From assembly GCF_040712075.1 (NCBI RefSeq), contig NZ_JBFCVL010000003.1, positions 1 to 64,000 of the forward strand: a stretch of DNA of 64,000 nucleotides, in the 5' to 3' direction. The DNA comes from Fodinicurvata sp. EGI_FJ10296 (GTDB lineage Bacteria; Pseudomonadota; Alphaproteobacteria; DSM-16000; Inquilinaceae). Of the stretch, positions 54,084 to 63,792 are shown in pieces. The notes beneath the pieces were generated by a model. It was given only the letters and a program-made list of their open reading frames with translations, was not told the DNA's origin and did no database searches. Numbering within the stretch: the first letter of the stretch is position 1; every line of letters begins with the position of its first letter. A program made the translations under genes and the position numbers.

Positions 54084-54926
54084 ATGGCCTGTTATTCAGC
54101 CTCCCTTCTCTGCGTTGCCACTGCCCTCGCAATCCAGTCACCGGCGGTTGCCAACGAGGGAAACGACGCGATAAATGCAGCTTCGGCCGAAACGGCGACG
54201 TCCGATCCCCATCGGCTCACCATGGCAATCGACGGCAACGCTGCCGGCGATGGCGCTGAATCCAGTGCCGGCGACGGCTCCGGACCGTTGGACAGCCCGA
54301 TGGCTCATGTCGTTGCTGCAACATACGCCGAGATGGGTCGGACGCTGGATATGGCGGCGATGGCGCGGCAGGCCGCCTTCGATGCCGTCACTTCGGGCGC
54401 GGCCACAGGCTCGTTCGGCTGGCAGCCGACATCCGAACGCATGGCGCGCTTTCATTTTTCCGATCCCATCGCGGTCATACCGCTGGTGGTATTTTCGGAC
54501 GCCTATGTCGCCCTTGATCCGGCTTCCGCGTCCGACCTGTCGGGTCGCACCCTTTGCCAACCAGCAGGGACGCTTCCGCCCGACGATCTGCGGCGCCTGA
54601 TCGATCAGGGCGGTCTACGCCAGCAGCCCGCCAACGACTTCGAAACCTGCGTGCAACTCGTTCACGACGGCCGCACCGATTTCTTCGTCGCCGGCGTCCA
54701 CGAAGGCACCGCCGTGCTGGAGGAGCTGGGTCTCGCGGAAGAATTTCATGTGGCGGTCGAGAATCCCGTCGGTCTGGAAACCCTGCATCTCATGGTTCCC
54801 CGCTCCGTTGCCGGCGGCCGTGCGATCATTGCCGATTTCGATGCCGCCCTTGCCGAACTCGCCGACAACGGCAGCATCGACGACCTTCTCGGCGATGGAA
54901 TGCTGGCGGCCATTCCCGATCGCTAG
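54084..54926 (+). CDS. periplasmic substrate-binding-like protein (SBP_bac_3 type)
   Basis: 280 residues. A signal peptide ends near VANE (residue about 24). A mid-domain SFGWQPTSERMARFHFSDPI and a later GRTDFFVAGVHEGTAVLEEL match the extracellular-solute-binding family 3 fold, but the usual N-terminal PP-x-D/Y entry motif is weak and no ABC permease or ATPase is adjacent. It may be an orphan receptor or a sensor. Start ATG 54084 follows GGGAG. Confidence 0.75.
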   Translation: MACYSASLLCVATALAIQSPAVANEGNDAINAASAETATSDPHRLTMAIDGNAAGDGAESSAGDGSGPLDSPMAHVVAATYAEMGRTLDMAAMARQAAFDAVTSGAATGSFGWQPTSERMARFHFSDPIAVIPLVVFSDAYVALDPASASDLSGRTLCQPAGTLPPDDLRRLIDQGGLRQQPANDFETCVQLVHDGRTDFFVAGVHEGTAVLEELGLAEEFHVAVENPVGLETLHLMVPRSVAGGRAIIADFDAALAELADNGSIDDLLGDGMLAAIPDR

Positions 54927-55222
54927 CCGTTCGATCCCATTGCCGCCTCCGGCCGCCGTTTCCGATCGGCGCGTGCCTTGGCATCCATACTTTCTGCCGC
55001 CCGAACGAGATGGCCCAGATTGGGGAACCGGCGATTGTCGAGCTGCTGGAACTGTGGGTCCGACGCTATGAAACGGGCGCCGTCGCCTTCCATGATGGCG
55101 AGGCCGGCGTCTCGCTCGGCGATCTCGATCAGAAACGTGGTTTGTTTGCGTTCGGCCTGCCGGGGACCGGTGCTGTCTGCTCTCGAAGGACGGATGGCCC
55201 TGGTGTTGCTGTGCGTCATCAT
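54923..55222 (-). CDS. small hypothetical protein
   Basis: 99 residues. The core TFLIEIAERDAGLAIMEGDG followed by ARFIASDPQFQQLDNRRF resembles short alphaproteobacterial proteins of unknown function that I cannot name. The 3' end overlaps the stop of the convergent binding-protein-like gene by 4 bases. Two adjacent ATG codons (55222, 55219) are possible starts. Confidence 0.5.
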   Translation of the reverse strand: MMTHSNTRAIRPSRADSTGPRQAERKQTTFLIEIAERDAGLAIMEGDGARFIASDPQFQQLDNRRFPNLGHLVRAAESMDAKARADRKRRPEAAMGSNG

Positions 55223-55365
55223 ACTCGTCTCATTTCCCACATCCACCGATACCGGCGTGTCGGGACCATGCGAGTACAGCGATCATCGGTCAAAGGACAA
55301 TTCGATGACAACGTGCAATGTCACACAGCTTCGCACGCCTGAATACCGGTGTCAGGGCCGCCAGT

Positions 55366-56358
55366 TCAGAGAGCCAGGGCGCCGGGGTCCGAAAGCCGCT
55401 CGGTCAGTCCGGTCTGCGGATCGACACCAAGGAGCAGATTGAGGTTCTGGACGGCGGCGCCCGACGCACCCTTTCCGAGATTGTCGAGAACGGCCGCCAG
55501 CACGACCTGATTTTCGGCTGTCGAGCCGAAGACGTGCAAATGCAGGTCGTTGGTGCCGACCAGCGTTTCAACGTCGAGCACGCTCGCCCCGTCCCCCGGC
55601 CCTTCCACAGTATGATTGAAGACGCTGACGGCCGGATAGCCGCGATAGTGTTCCACCAGAACCTCGGCGATGGCACCCGGCGATGTCGGCGTCGACAGCG
55701 CGCGAAGCTGCAGTGGCACCTGAACGATCATTCCCTGACGGAATCGACCGACTGACGGCACGAAGATCGGCTGTCCGGACAGAAGCCCGTGAACACGAAT
55801 TTCCGGCACATGCTTGTGATCGAGGCCGAGACCGTAGACCCTGAACGGCGTCGTCAGCGGCTCTGAGTGATCGGGATCCTCGAATCGCGCGACCATCGCC
55901 TTGCCGCCGCCGGTATAGCCGGATACGGCGTTGACGGTCACCGGAAAGTCGGGCGGCAGGATGGATCGACCGACCAGCGGACGCAGCAATGCCACGGCCC
56001 CGGTCGGATAGCATCCGGGATTGGCGACGCGCCCGGACCCGGCGATGCGTTCAGCCTGATCCGGCTCCATTTCCGGAAACCCATAGGCCCATTCGGGGTC
56101 GACACGGTGTGCCGTGCTGGTGTCGATGACTTTGACGCGGTCGGACCGGATCAACGATACGCTCTCCCGGGCCGCGTCATCCGGCAGGCACAGCACGGCA
56201 ATATCGGCGTCGTTGATCGCCGCCGCGCGCCGGTCGCGGTCCTTGCGGTCCGCATCGGGGAGTTCGAGGATCTGCAGATCCGTGCGTCCCGCAAGCCGTT
56301 GCATCAGTTGCAGACCGGTCGTTCCGGCGCTGCCGTCGATGAATACCGTCGCCGTCAT
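55366..56358 (-). CDS. N-acetyl-gamma-glutamyl-phosphate reductase
   Basis: A 330-residue enzyme of arginine synthesis that reduces the acyl phosphate to the semialdehyde with NADPH. Rossmann motif GSAGTTG (residue about 9), catalytic Cys116 in NPGCYPT, and His near 200. Sequence is of the short type 2 group. No arg genes around. Confidence 0.95.
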   Translation of the reverse strand: MTATVFIDGSAGTTGLQLMQRLAGRTDLQILELPDADRKDRDRRAAAINDADIAVLCLPDDAARESVSLIRSDRVKVIDTSTAHRVDPEWAYGFPEMEPDQAERIAGSGRVANPGCYPTGAVALLRPLVGRSILPPDFPVTVNAVSGYTGGGKAMVARFEDPDHSEPLTTPFRVYGLGLDHKHVPEIRVHGLLSGQPIFVPSVGRFRQGMIVQVPLQLRALSTPTSPGAIAEVLVEHYRGYPAVSVFNHTVEGPGDGASVLDVETLVGTNDLHLHVFGSTAENQVVLAAVLDNLGKGASGAAVQNLNLLLGVDPQTGLTERLSDPGALAL

Positions 56359-56439
56359 CGTTCAAACTCTTGCTTTGCTCTGCCCGTTTCGACCGCGGAT
56401 CATGGGCAATATCGGACCCGGCGGCAAGTCCGGTGGCCC

Positions 56440-56988
56440 TCAGGCGTAAGACGACTTGCGGATATTGCCCAAAAGCTTGTGCAGCAATGCCAGCAGCGTC
56501 GCGCGCTCATCGTCGGTGAAGCCGTCGAGCGCCCGGTCGTAATGGCGCATCGCCACAGGCAGAATCCGGCGAAAGGCCGCCATGCCGGCCTCGGTCAGGC
56601 TGACGGTCACGAAACGCGCGTCGCCGTCAACGCTGCTCTTGCTGACCAGCCCGTCACGCTCCATCCGGTCGACCATCCGGCTGAGGGTGGATTGCGGCGT
56701 GACGGAATAGACCACCAATTCACTGATCGTACGGGAATTCTGCGTGGCCAGCACCGCCAGAATACGCCAGTGCTGCTGGCTGAGGCCGAGCTGCTTCAAC
56801 TCGTCCATCAAATCGGTGTTCAGGCGATTCGCGATTCGGTTGAGCAGATACGGCAGGAAATCGTCGAGATAGATGCCATCGGCGAGCGGCTTTGCGCCCC
56901 CGTCCGATGGGGCTGCGTTGCCGTCATCTCCCGCCGGATCCGAGTAGTCAGCGCCCGCGCTGCGATCTCTGCTTGTTTCGTTGGTCAT
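56440..56988 (-). CDS. MarR family transcriptional regulator
   Basis: 182 residues: about 40 disordered residues, then a MarR winged helix (LGLSQQHWRILAVLATQN, SRTISELVVYSVTPQSTLSR, MVDRMERDGLVSK). It follows the TRAP large-permease gene by 27 bases, so it closes the iorAB-TRAP block and probably regulates it. Ligand likely an aromatic acid if the neighbours are a guide. Confidence 0.93.
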   Translation of the reverse strand: MTNETSRDRSAGADYSDPAGDDGNAAPSDGGAKPLADGIYLDDFLPYLLNRIANRLNTDLMDELKQLGLSQQHWRILAVLATQNSRTISELVVYSVTPQSTLSRMVDRMERDGLVSKSSVDGDARFVTVSLTEAGMAAFRRILPVAMRHYDRALDGFTDDERATLLALLHKLLGNIRKSSYA

Positions 56989-57015
56989 GGAGGTATCCTT
57001 CCGTCACCACGCCTT

Positions 57016-58344
57016 TCAGCGGAGTCCGGCCGCTAATTCGGGTAGCCATGTCGCCAGCCCCGGATACGCGAGGATCAGCGCCAAAACAAGGATTTGCAGG
57101 AGGATAAACGGTGCCGCCGCCGTATAGACCTGGCGAAGGGTGATATGCGGCGGCGCAACCCCCTTCATGACGAAAATCAGCAGCCCGAACGGCGGGGTCA
57201 TGAAGCTGACCTCCATGCAGATCAGCATCATCACGCCGAGCCACAGCAGATCGATGCCGACCAGCTCGGCCAGGGGCACGAAGAACGGCAGCGTCACCAT
57301 GATCATGCTGATCTGGTCCATGAACGCGCCGAGAAACAGCAACACCAGCAGCATCAGCAGCAGGACCGTCAGCGTCGAAACCTCGGCACCCTCGATCAGC
57401 GCCAACAACCCCCGCGTCGCCCCGGAGAACGACAGAATCTGCGAGAACGTGATCGATGCCACGATGATGAACAGGATCATCACCGATATCTTGGTGGTCT
57501 CCATCAGGGCGGTTTTCAGCGCCTCGACGGTCAGGCTGCGATAGCACGCCGCCGCGACGAGCGAAGCCGCGCAACCGATGGCAGCGGACTCCGTCGGCGT
57601 CGCCCAGCCGGCGAGCATGCTGCCGACCACCGCGACGAAGATGCCGAACAGCGGCACGACATAAATCAGGAACGGACGGACCCGGTCCCAAAAATCCAGA
57701 TTCGCCAGCCCGTCATCCCCGGCCGGCGCCAGTGTCGGGTTCAACACGCAGCGCGTGACGATATACGCCAGAAAGACCGCGCTCATCATCAGGCCCGGTA
57801 TGATGCCGGCGATCAGCAACTGCGAAATCGAGATGCCCGCAAGACTGCCGAGCAGCACGGCCAGCGCAGACGGCGGGATCAGCATCGCGATGCCGCCTGT
57901 CGCCATGATCGGCCCCATCGCGATCGAGGGATGATAGCCGCGCTTGAGCATATCGGGCAGAAGCGTGCTGCCCAGCATGGCGGTGTTGGCCAGCGAAGAG
58001 CCGGACAGCGTGGAAAAGATCGTGCCGCCGGCCACCGTGACCACCGACAGCCGGCCCGGAACCCGGGAAATCAGTCGGTTGGTAGCCTCGATCGCGCGAA
58101 AGGCGAGGCCGGAATGAAACAGGATCTCGCCCATCAGCAGGAACAGCGGAATCGGCGCGAGCGAGAAGTTCGTCAGCGACGCCGCGGCATTGCGCACGAG
58201 TTGCCCGAGTCCGATGCCGCCGCCCAGAAAAAGGATCGACCCGACGATGTTGACCCCGAGAAAGGCGACCGCGACGGGCAGGCCCAGTGCCATGAAGAAC
58301 ACCAGCAGGCCCAGCAGGATCGTCAGGCTGGTTACCCAGTCCAT
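57016..58344 (-). CDS. TRAP transporter large permease (DctM family)
   Basis: A 442-residue transport subunit with about 12 segments. ATG at 58344 (MDWVTSLTILLG) is preferred because it is one base from the dctQ stop; an upstream in-frame start at 58362 would overlap. Partner of the proteins at 58346-59862. Confidence 0.93.
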   Translation of the reverse strand: MDWVTSLTILLGLLVFFMALGLPVAVAFLGVNIVGSILFLGGGIGLGQLVRNAAASLTNFSLAPIPLFLLMGEILFHSGLAFRAIEATNRLISRVPGRLSVVTVAGGTIFSTLSGSSLANTAMLGSTLLPDMLKRGYHPSIAMGPIMATGGIAMLIPPSALAVLLGSLAGISISQLLIAGIIPGLMMSAVFLAYIVTRCVLNPTLAPAGDDGLANLDFWDRVRPFLIYVVPLFGIFVAVVGSMLAGWATPTESAAIGCAASLVAAACYRSLTVEALKTALMETTKISVMILFIIVASITFSQILSFSGATRGLLALIEGAEVSTLTVLLLMLLVLLFLGAFMDQISMIMVTLPFFVPLAELVGIDLLWLGVMMLICMEVSFMTPPFGLLIFVMKGVAPPHITLRQVYTAAAPFILLQILVLALILAYPGLATWLPELAAGLR

Positions 58345-58345
58345 A

Positions 58346-58876
58346 TCAGCCGGCCCCCGCAATCGTGTCGGCCCCGGGGACGGGGCGGTCGCCGACGATG
58401 ATGTCAGCCGCGCGCATCAGAAAACCGATGGTCAGCAACATCAGGGTGAACGGCAGAAAAGCCAGCAGTATCCATTCCGGAAACACCAAAGTCTTCAAAA
58501 TCATGGCGCCGCGGGCATGGGCGGCCAGCGTCACAACAACCCCGTACCAGGACAGGATCCCGGTAATGGCCGCACCGACAAGCGCCGCAACGATCTCCAG
58601 CACTCTTGCGCCGCCAGCGGGCAAAACGCGCGGCACAAGGTCCATACGGACATGCGCACCCAGCGACAGCACCCATGGCGCCGCCAGCAGGGTCATGCCG
58701 TAAAGACCGTATTCCGTCGCCTCGTTCGTCCAGGGAATGGTGCCGAGCCGAAGGTTGCGGGCAAGAACGTCGGCGCAGATCAGCACGACCAGACCGCCGG
58801 CGATGGCGGCGGCAACCACCGCCAACGCCCAGACCAGAAAGTCATGAACGACCCGGCAATAGCGCAGCGCCGTCAT
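58346..58876 (-). CDS. TRAP transporter small permease (DctQ family)
   Basis: A 176-residue four-segment protein with WTNEATEYGLYGMTLLAAPW and LGAHVRMDLVPRV, the DctQ signature. The start overlaps the dctP stop by 4 bases. Confidence 0.92.
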   Translation of the reverse strand: MTALRYCRVVHDFLVWALAVVAAAIAGGLVVLICADVLARNLRLGTIPWTNEATEYGLYGMTLLAAPWVLSLGAHVRMDLVPRVLPAGGARVLEIVAALVGAAITGILSWYGVVVTLAAHARGAMILKTLVFPEWILLAFLPFTLMLLTIGFLMRAADIIVGDRPVPGADTIAGAG

Positions 58877-59862
58877 CTGTCGCCGATCAGATCGCGCAGG
58901 CGTCCGGCGTTCTCGGCGTCGATCTCTTCGGCCTCTTCCCAGCCGACGCGATAGGCGGTGTCGAGCCAGCTTTCCGCCTGCTCGCCCTCCAGCGTGATCA
59001 CCTCGATCCCGGCTTCGGCCTGACGGTCATATTCCGTCTGGTTGATCTCGGCGTTCTCGTCGTTGAACGCTTCGGTCCAGACCGCCGCTTCGGTCAGGAA
59101 ATCGCGTTGTTCGTCGCTGAGGCCGGTCCAGGTGTCGAGATTGACCAGGAACGAGACGTCGACATTGTAAAAGCCCGGATCGACGCGATAGCTGGTGTGT
59201 TCCTGCCAGCCCAGGTCGAGCACGCCCTGCGCCGGCCAGCCATAGCCGTCGACAACGCCGCGCTCCAGGGCGGTGTACACTTCGCCCGGCGCCGTCTGAA
59301 CCGGCGAGCCGCCCAGCGCATTGATGAAGGCGCGATAGGTCGATGTCGTCCGGATGCGCAGATCGCTCAGATCCGGTCCGTCGACCGGCTGAGTGGTATA
59401 GATGTGGAATGGAATCCCGATGCCGGTCCGGGCCAGATAATGGACGTTCATCTGCTCGCGGTGTAGCTCGTCGATAAAGTCCATGGCGCCGTTCTCGCGC
59501 ATCTCGGCGGAGCTGATTTCGGCCAGCTTCAGCGCATCGCCCAGGGGTAGAACATTGGTGTAAAAAGCCCCGCTGGCATTTGCCAGGTCGATGATGCCCT
59601 GCGACACGGCGCTGCCCATTTCGAACGGCGGAATCGCTTCGGGACCGCCGATCAGATCGATCTGAACGAGCCCCTCACCCTCCTCGTTGACATGGTCGAC
59701 GAACCGTTCGAACTCGCGGGTGAACGTCGTTCCCAGCGCAAAGGAACTGGCCGCGCGCAGCGTCGCCTCTTCGGCGGCGGCCGGCAGCGCCGCCAGACCG
59801 GCCATGACCCCGATGCCGCTTGCCAGCGCCACCGTCGAAATCCTGCTGAGTGTGGTCTTCAT
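58873..59862 (-). CDS. TRAP transporter substrate-binding protein (DctP family)
   Basis: A 329-residue periplasmic receptor. Signal peptide residues 1-30 ending AAAEE. DctP features: ATLRAASSFALGTTFTREFE, LRIRTTSTYR with the likely carboxylate-binding Arg near residue 170, and ALERGVVDGYGWPAQG near 193. Start at MKTTLSR with a perfect AGGAGG. It is distinct from the DctP at 17088-18092. Ligand may be an aryl or 2-oxo acid, by context. Confidence 0.93.
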   Translation of the reverse strand: MKTTLSRISTVALASGIGVMAGLAALPAAAEEATLRAASSFALGTTFTREFERFVDHVNEEGEGLVQIDLIGGPEAIPPFEMGSAVSQGIIDLANASGAFYTNVLPLGDALKLAEISSAEMRENGAMDFIDELHREQMNVHYLARTGIGIPFHIYTTQPVDGPDLSDLRIRTTSTYRAFINALGGSPVQTAPGEVYTALERGVVDGYGWPAQGVLDLGWQEHTSYRVDPGFYNVDVSFLVNLDTWTGLSDEQRDFLTEAAVWTEAFNDENAEINQTEYDRQAEAGIEVITLEGEQAESWLDTAYRVGWEEAEEIDAENAGRLRDLIGDR

Positions 59863-59947
59863 CGTGGGTGCCTCCTGTCGCTTGTTTGTCGCATTCTTCT
59901 TGCCATCAGACAGCCGGCGGGACCGGCTGTCCATCCGTCGCCGGCGT

Positions 59948-61546
59948 TTACGCCAGCGTGCCGCCGTCGATCATGTCCCGCAACCTTATCCCGCTCGGAT
60001 CGGCCAGCGCCGCCTCTCGCAGTTCACCGATGCGCGCCACGGCGTCAACCGGCGGCGTATCGTCGGCCAACAGGGGATCGATCGCCCGGTCCATCAACAG
60101 ATGGAAGGCCGACCAGCCGCGCCGGTGCGTATCGGAATATCCCTTTATCAGCTTGGCACAGCGCGCGATTTCGGTACCCAGCGCCGGCGACCGCTCGGTA
60201 CCGGCGATCACCGCCGACAGCCATCGCTCGATCAGGGCCTGTTCCTCGGCAAACCGGAAGGTTCGCGGCCGCCAGACCCGCAACCGCGCCAGCAGCCACA
60301 GCCGCAGGAAACCGAAAACGGTGTGCGTGCGGATGCGCATGCGGACGTGTTTGGTGCCGATCCAGCCGCGCCGGTCGGCCAGCGCCATCAGGCGGCGGCC
60401 GAGACCGGGCGTCAAAAGGGCGGCGACTTCCTCGACACCGGGCTTGAAGAACTCCGTCAGTTGAACCGGCTCGTTCTCCGCCGCCCGGACCTCGCCGCGC
60501 ACGCGGTCGAACCGTTCCGCCCGCGTCTTGAGATCGGCGACCTTGACGATGTCCTCATAGCTCATCCACAGGGCCAGAAACCGCGCCGTTTCCCGCGTTG
60601 CCGGAAATCCGTCGGCGCCCCCATGCGCGCGCTCGGCGGCCAGCACCGGCGCCAGCCGGTCGAGATAGCGGCGGCCATAGGCGATATCCTGAAAATCGAC
60701 CACACGCTCCAGGCCGGTTTCGACCAGACGGGCGATATCCGCCGGGAACTCGGCCCACACCCGCTTTCTGAGGCCGCCCAGCGTCGTCGGCGCCGCGCGG
60801 CCGGACTCGCTTTCGGCATTGTCGATCGGCGCCGCACCCAAGGTCTCGGCGCCGCCGCCCGCCGCCAGATCGAAACCCGCCCGGAACGCCGCCAGATTGC
60901 TGTCGACCATCTTGCCGGTGGCCCTGATCGACGCCTCGTACACCTCGCGTGCGATCGGCAACGCGCCGGAGCCCGACAGGATGCCCAGCATCACGGCATT
61001 GGGCGCGCCGCCGGCCTGTTCGGCGATGCGGCGGATATCCATCAGATATGACCGCTTTGCCACCGCATCGATCGCCTTTTCCAGCGGCCGGTGATCGAAC
61101 CGCCCGTCGGCCATGGCCGATTTCTCGCTGATGGCGTAAACTCGATGGGTCGAGGCGATCAGCGTCGTCCGGTCGGGGCTGGCAAAGCCGCGCTCCATCG
61201 CCCGCCCGGCCTCCAGAATTTCAGAGGCGACGACGACATCGACCTCGCCCGGAACGGGATAGAGGCCGAACAACGGGCGCCGCCCGCCCAGTTCCGCATA
61301 GGGCACCGGCAGAAACTCGACATAGTAGGTCGTCGCGCCGGTGCGCTGGGCCACGCCGGGAATGGACGTGCTCTGAACCGGAAAGCCGCTCTCCATCGCG
61401 GCGCGGACGATCCAGTCCGTCAACACGCCGCCGCCCTCGCCGCCCAGGGCCGCGATCACGACAGAGCGCGACTTCACCCCGGCCGCCGGATCGGCAGCGT
61501 CGGGCTCGCGGGTGTCGTCGGGAATGCTGATCTGATCGGGACTCAC
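59948..61546 (-). CDS. indolepyruvate oxidoreductase subunit beta family protein (with DUF6537-like C-terminus)
   Basis: 532 residues: the N-terminal 200 residues are the pyruvate ferredoxin oxidoreductase gamma/beta-type domain (VVIAALGGEGGGVLTDWIVR, then SIPGVAQRTGATTYYVEF), and the rest is a helical extension found in the large IorB variant. With IorA it converts aryl-2-oxoacids to aryl-acyl-CoA. Starts 4 bases after the iorA stop. Confidence 0.92.
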   Translation of the reverse strand: MSPDQISIPDDTREPDAADPAAGVKSRSVVIAALGGEGGGVLTDWIVRAAMESGFPVQSTSIPGVAQRTGATTYYVEFLPVPYAELGGRRPLFGLYPVPGEVDVVVASEILEAGRAMERGFASPDRTTLIASTHRVYAISEKSAMADGRFDHRPLEKAIDAVAKRSYLMDIRRIAEQAGGAPNAVMLGILSGSGALPIAREVYEASIRATGKMVDSNLAAFRAGFDLAAGGGAETLGAAPIDNAESESGRAAPTTLGGLRKRVWAEFPADIARLVETGLERVVDFQDIAYGRRYLDRLAPVLAAERAHGGADGFPATRETARFLALWMSYEDIVKVADLKTRAERFDRVRGEVRAAENEPVQLTEFFKPGVEEVAALLTPGLGRRLMALADRRGWIGTKHVRMRIRTHTVFGFLRLWLLARLRVWRPRTFRFAEEQALIERWLSAVIAGTERSPALGTEIARCAKLIKGYSDTHRRGWSAFHLLMDRAIDPLLADDTPPVDAVARIGELREAALADPSGIRLRDMIDGGTLA

Positions 61547-61550
61547 GGGA

Positions 61551-63692
61551 TCAGACCTCCGCCCGGCGGGCGGTAAACCCCTGAAGGGACCCGATCACGC
61601 GGTTGCGCAGCCGCGCCATGAAGCGGTCCCATCGGCCGGGATTGCGGATGATGTCGGCGCGATAGAACGAGGGGCAGAGCGCGGCGGCGTCGGCGACCTC
61701 GCCGCACAGGCCGCAGCCGACGCAGTCGTTGTTCACATGGGCGACAGGGTCGGTGCGCAGCGGGTCGGCGGATTCCTTGACCGTCAGCGACGGACAGCCC
61801 GACAGCCGGATGCAGGCATGGTCGCCGGTGCACACCGTCTCGTCGACGCCGAAACGTGTGCGCACAACCCGTTCGCCGCGTTTCAGCGCCGCACCGTCCG
61901 CCACCTTGACCCGACGCTGGCGGGCAAGCTGGCATTCGCCGTCGGCGACGATGACCTTCAGCCCGCCGGCCTTCGACGTCACCGCCTCTTTCAGGGCCGA
62001 CACCATGTCGCCGACCTTGTAGCTGTTGATCGTGCGCACCCAGGACACGCCGAAACTCTTGACCGCATCCTCGATCGTCATCAGCGCCTTGCGATCGGGC
62101 CCGACCTTCGACGACGGGATGGTTTGCTGGCCGGTGGCCGACGAATAGCCGTTGTTCAGCACGACCAGCACGCCGTCGGTGCCGTTCTGGACCGCCCCGG
62201 ACACGCCGCTGGTCAGGCCGTTGTGCCAGAATCCGCCATCGCCCATGACACTGACCACCCGCTTGCCCAGCGCCGGGCGCACGCCGTTGGCGCTCGCCAG
62301 CCCCAGGCCATAGCCCAGGATCGAGTTGCCGATATTGAACGGCGGCAGGGTGCTGAAGGAATGGCAGCCGATGTCGGCGGAAACGTGGAACTTGCCGATC
62401 TGGCGCTGGGTCAGTTCCATGGCCGTGAACACCGGTCGTTCCGGGCAGCCGGTGCAGAAGGTCGGCGGCCGCGACGGTACCGCGCCGCCGATCAGCGACC
62501 GCGCCCGATCGGCGTTCGACGTCACCCGATGGACGATGCGCCCGACCGTCTCCAGATCGACACCCCGGGGCACCGCGCCTTCCAGATAGGCGCCGAGGCC
62601 CTTGAGCATGACATCGGCGACATATTCGCCAGCTTCGGGCAGCACGCCCTTGCCGATCACGGTGGTGTTCAGGTCGGCCTTGCGCAGGATCGTGTTGACG
62701 GCGTCCTCGATATAGGCCGGAAAGCCCTCCTCCACCACCAGCACCGACCGCTTGCCGGCGCAGAAGCCCGAGATCTCGTCGGGCAGCAGCGGATAGGTCA
62801 CGTTCAGCGCCAGTATCGGAATGTCGGTACCGCCGAACCCGTCGGCCAGGCCAAGCTGGGCCAGCGCGCGCATGACCGTGTTGTGCAATCCGCCCTGACA
62901 GATAATGCCGACATCGTCATAACGCCCGTCGAAATGATCGTTCAGGGCGTTGTCGCGGATGAATTTCAGCGCCTCGGGAAAACGGCGGGTGACCTTGTCC
63001 TGCTCCTGCACATAGGTCGACGGCGGCAGGCAGATCCGGTTGTAGTCGAAGTCTGGGTTTTCCAGCGGCGCCTTGGCCGAATAGCGCGGGCTCTTGTTGT
63101 CGCGGGTTTCGAACCGGCCATGCATGTGACATGCGCGGATGCGGAACTCCATGATCACCGGCGTGCTGGTGGCCTCGGAGAACTCGAAGGACTTTTCGAT
63201 CAGATCGACGAAACGCGTGTGATCGGGGCGCGGGTCCATCAGCCACATGGACGACTTCATGGCAAAGGCGTGGGTGCGCTCCTGGATGATGCTGGCGCCC
63301 TCGCCATAATCCTCGCCGACGATGATCAGCGCGCCGCCGACCACGCCGGCCGATGCCAGATTGGACAACGCGTCCGAGGCGACATTGGTGCCCACGACCG
63401 ACTTCCAGATCGCCGCGCCGCGTATCGGATAGTTGATCGATGCCGCCAGCATTGCCGCACTGCCGGCCTCGTTGGCCGCCGGCTCGTAATGGACGCCCAG
63501 TTCGTCCAGAAACGGCTTGGCCGTCGACAGCACGTCCATCAGATGAGAGACCGGCGCGCCCTGATAGCCGCTGACATAGCCGACGCCGGACTGCAACAGC
63601 GCCTTGGTGATGGCAAGAATGCCCTCGCCCTCGAAGACCTCGCCGTCGCCGCGTTTCAGCAACTCAATCTCAGCGGAATACGACCGTTCCAT
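61551..63692 (-). CDS. indolepyruvate ferredoxin oxidoreductase subunit alpha
   Basis: 713 residues. N-terminal pyrimidine-binding domain (GVGYVSGYQGAPVSHLMDVL near 36), TPP-binding domain near residues 390-560 (CTGCPERPVFTAM, then VMGDGGFWHNGLTSG), and a C-terminal ferredoxin-like region with CTGDHACIRLSGCP and CVGCGLCGEVADAAALCP. The second Cys set has a long last spacing. Start at MERSYSAE; a longer frame upstream lacks support. First gene of the ior-TRAP-marR block. Confidence 0.94.
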   Translation of the reverse strand: MERSYSAEIELLKRGDGEVFEGEGILAITKALLQSGVGYVSGYQGAPVSHLMDVLSTAKPFLDELGVHYEPAANEAGSAAMLAASINYPIRGAAIWKSVVGTNVASDALSNLASAGVVGGALIIVGEDYGEGASIIQERTHAFAMKSSMWLMDPRPDHTRFVDLIEKSFEFSEATSTPVIMEFRIRACHMHGRFETRDNKSPRYSAKAPLENPDFDYNRICLPPSTYVQEQDKVTRRFPEALKFIRDNALNDHFDGRYDDVGIICQGGLHNTVMRALAQLGLADGFGGTDIPILALNVTYPLLPDEISGFCAGKRSVLVVEEGFPAYIEDAVNTILRKADLNTTVIGKGVLPEAGEYVADVMLKGLGAYLEGAVPRGVDLETVGRIVHRVTSNADRARSLIGGAVPSRPPTFCTGCPERPVFTAMELTQRQIGKFHVSADIGCHSFSTLPPFNIGNSILGYGLGLASANGVRPALGKRVVSVMGDGGFWHNGLTSGVSGAVQNGTDGVLVVLNNGYSSATGQQTIPSSKVGPDRKALMTIEDAVKSFGVSWVRTINSYKVGDMVSALKEAVTSKAGGLKVIVADGECQLARQRRVKVADGAALKRGERVVRTRFGVDETVCTGDHACIRLSGCPSLTVKESADPLRTDPVAHVNNDCVGCGLCGEVADAAALCPSFYRADIIRNPGRWDRFMARLRNRVIGSLQGFTARRAEV

Positions 63693-63792
63693 GCCTGCCC
63701 CGACCTTTGCGTCACCTCGCCACGGCGAAGCATATGCAAATTCATATAGGCAGGCAAGGATACACTTCAGGGGCGAAGCATCACTCTCTTGA

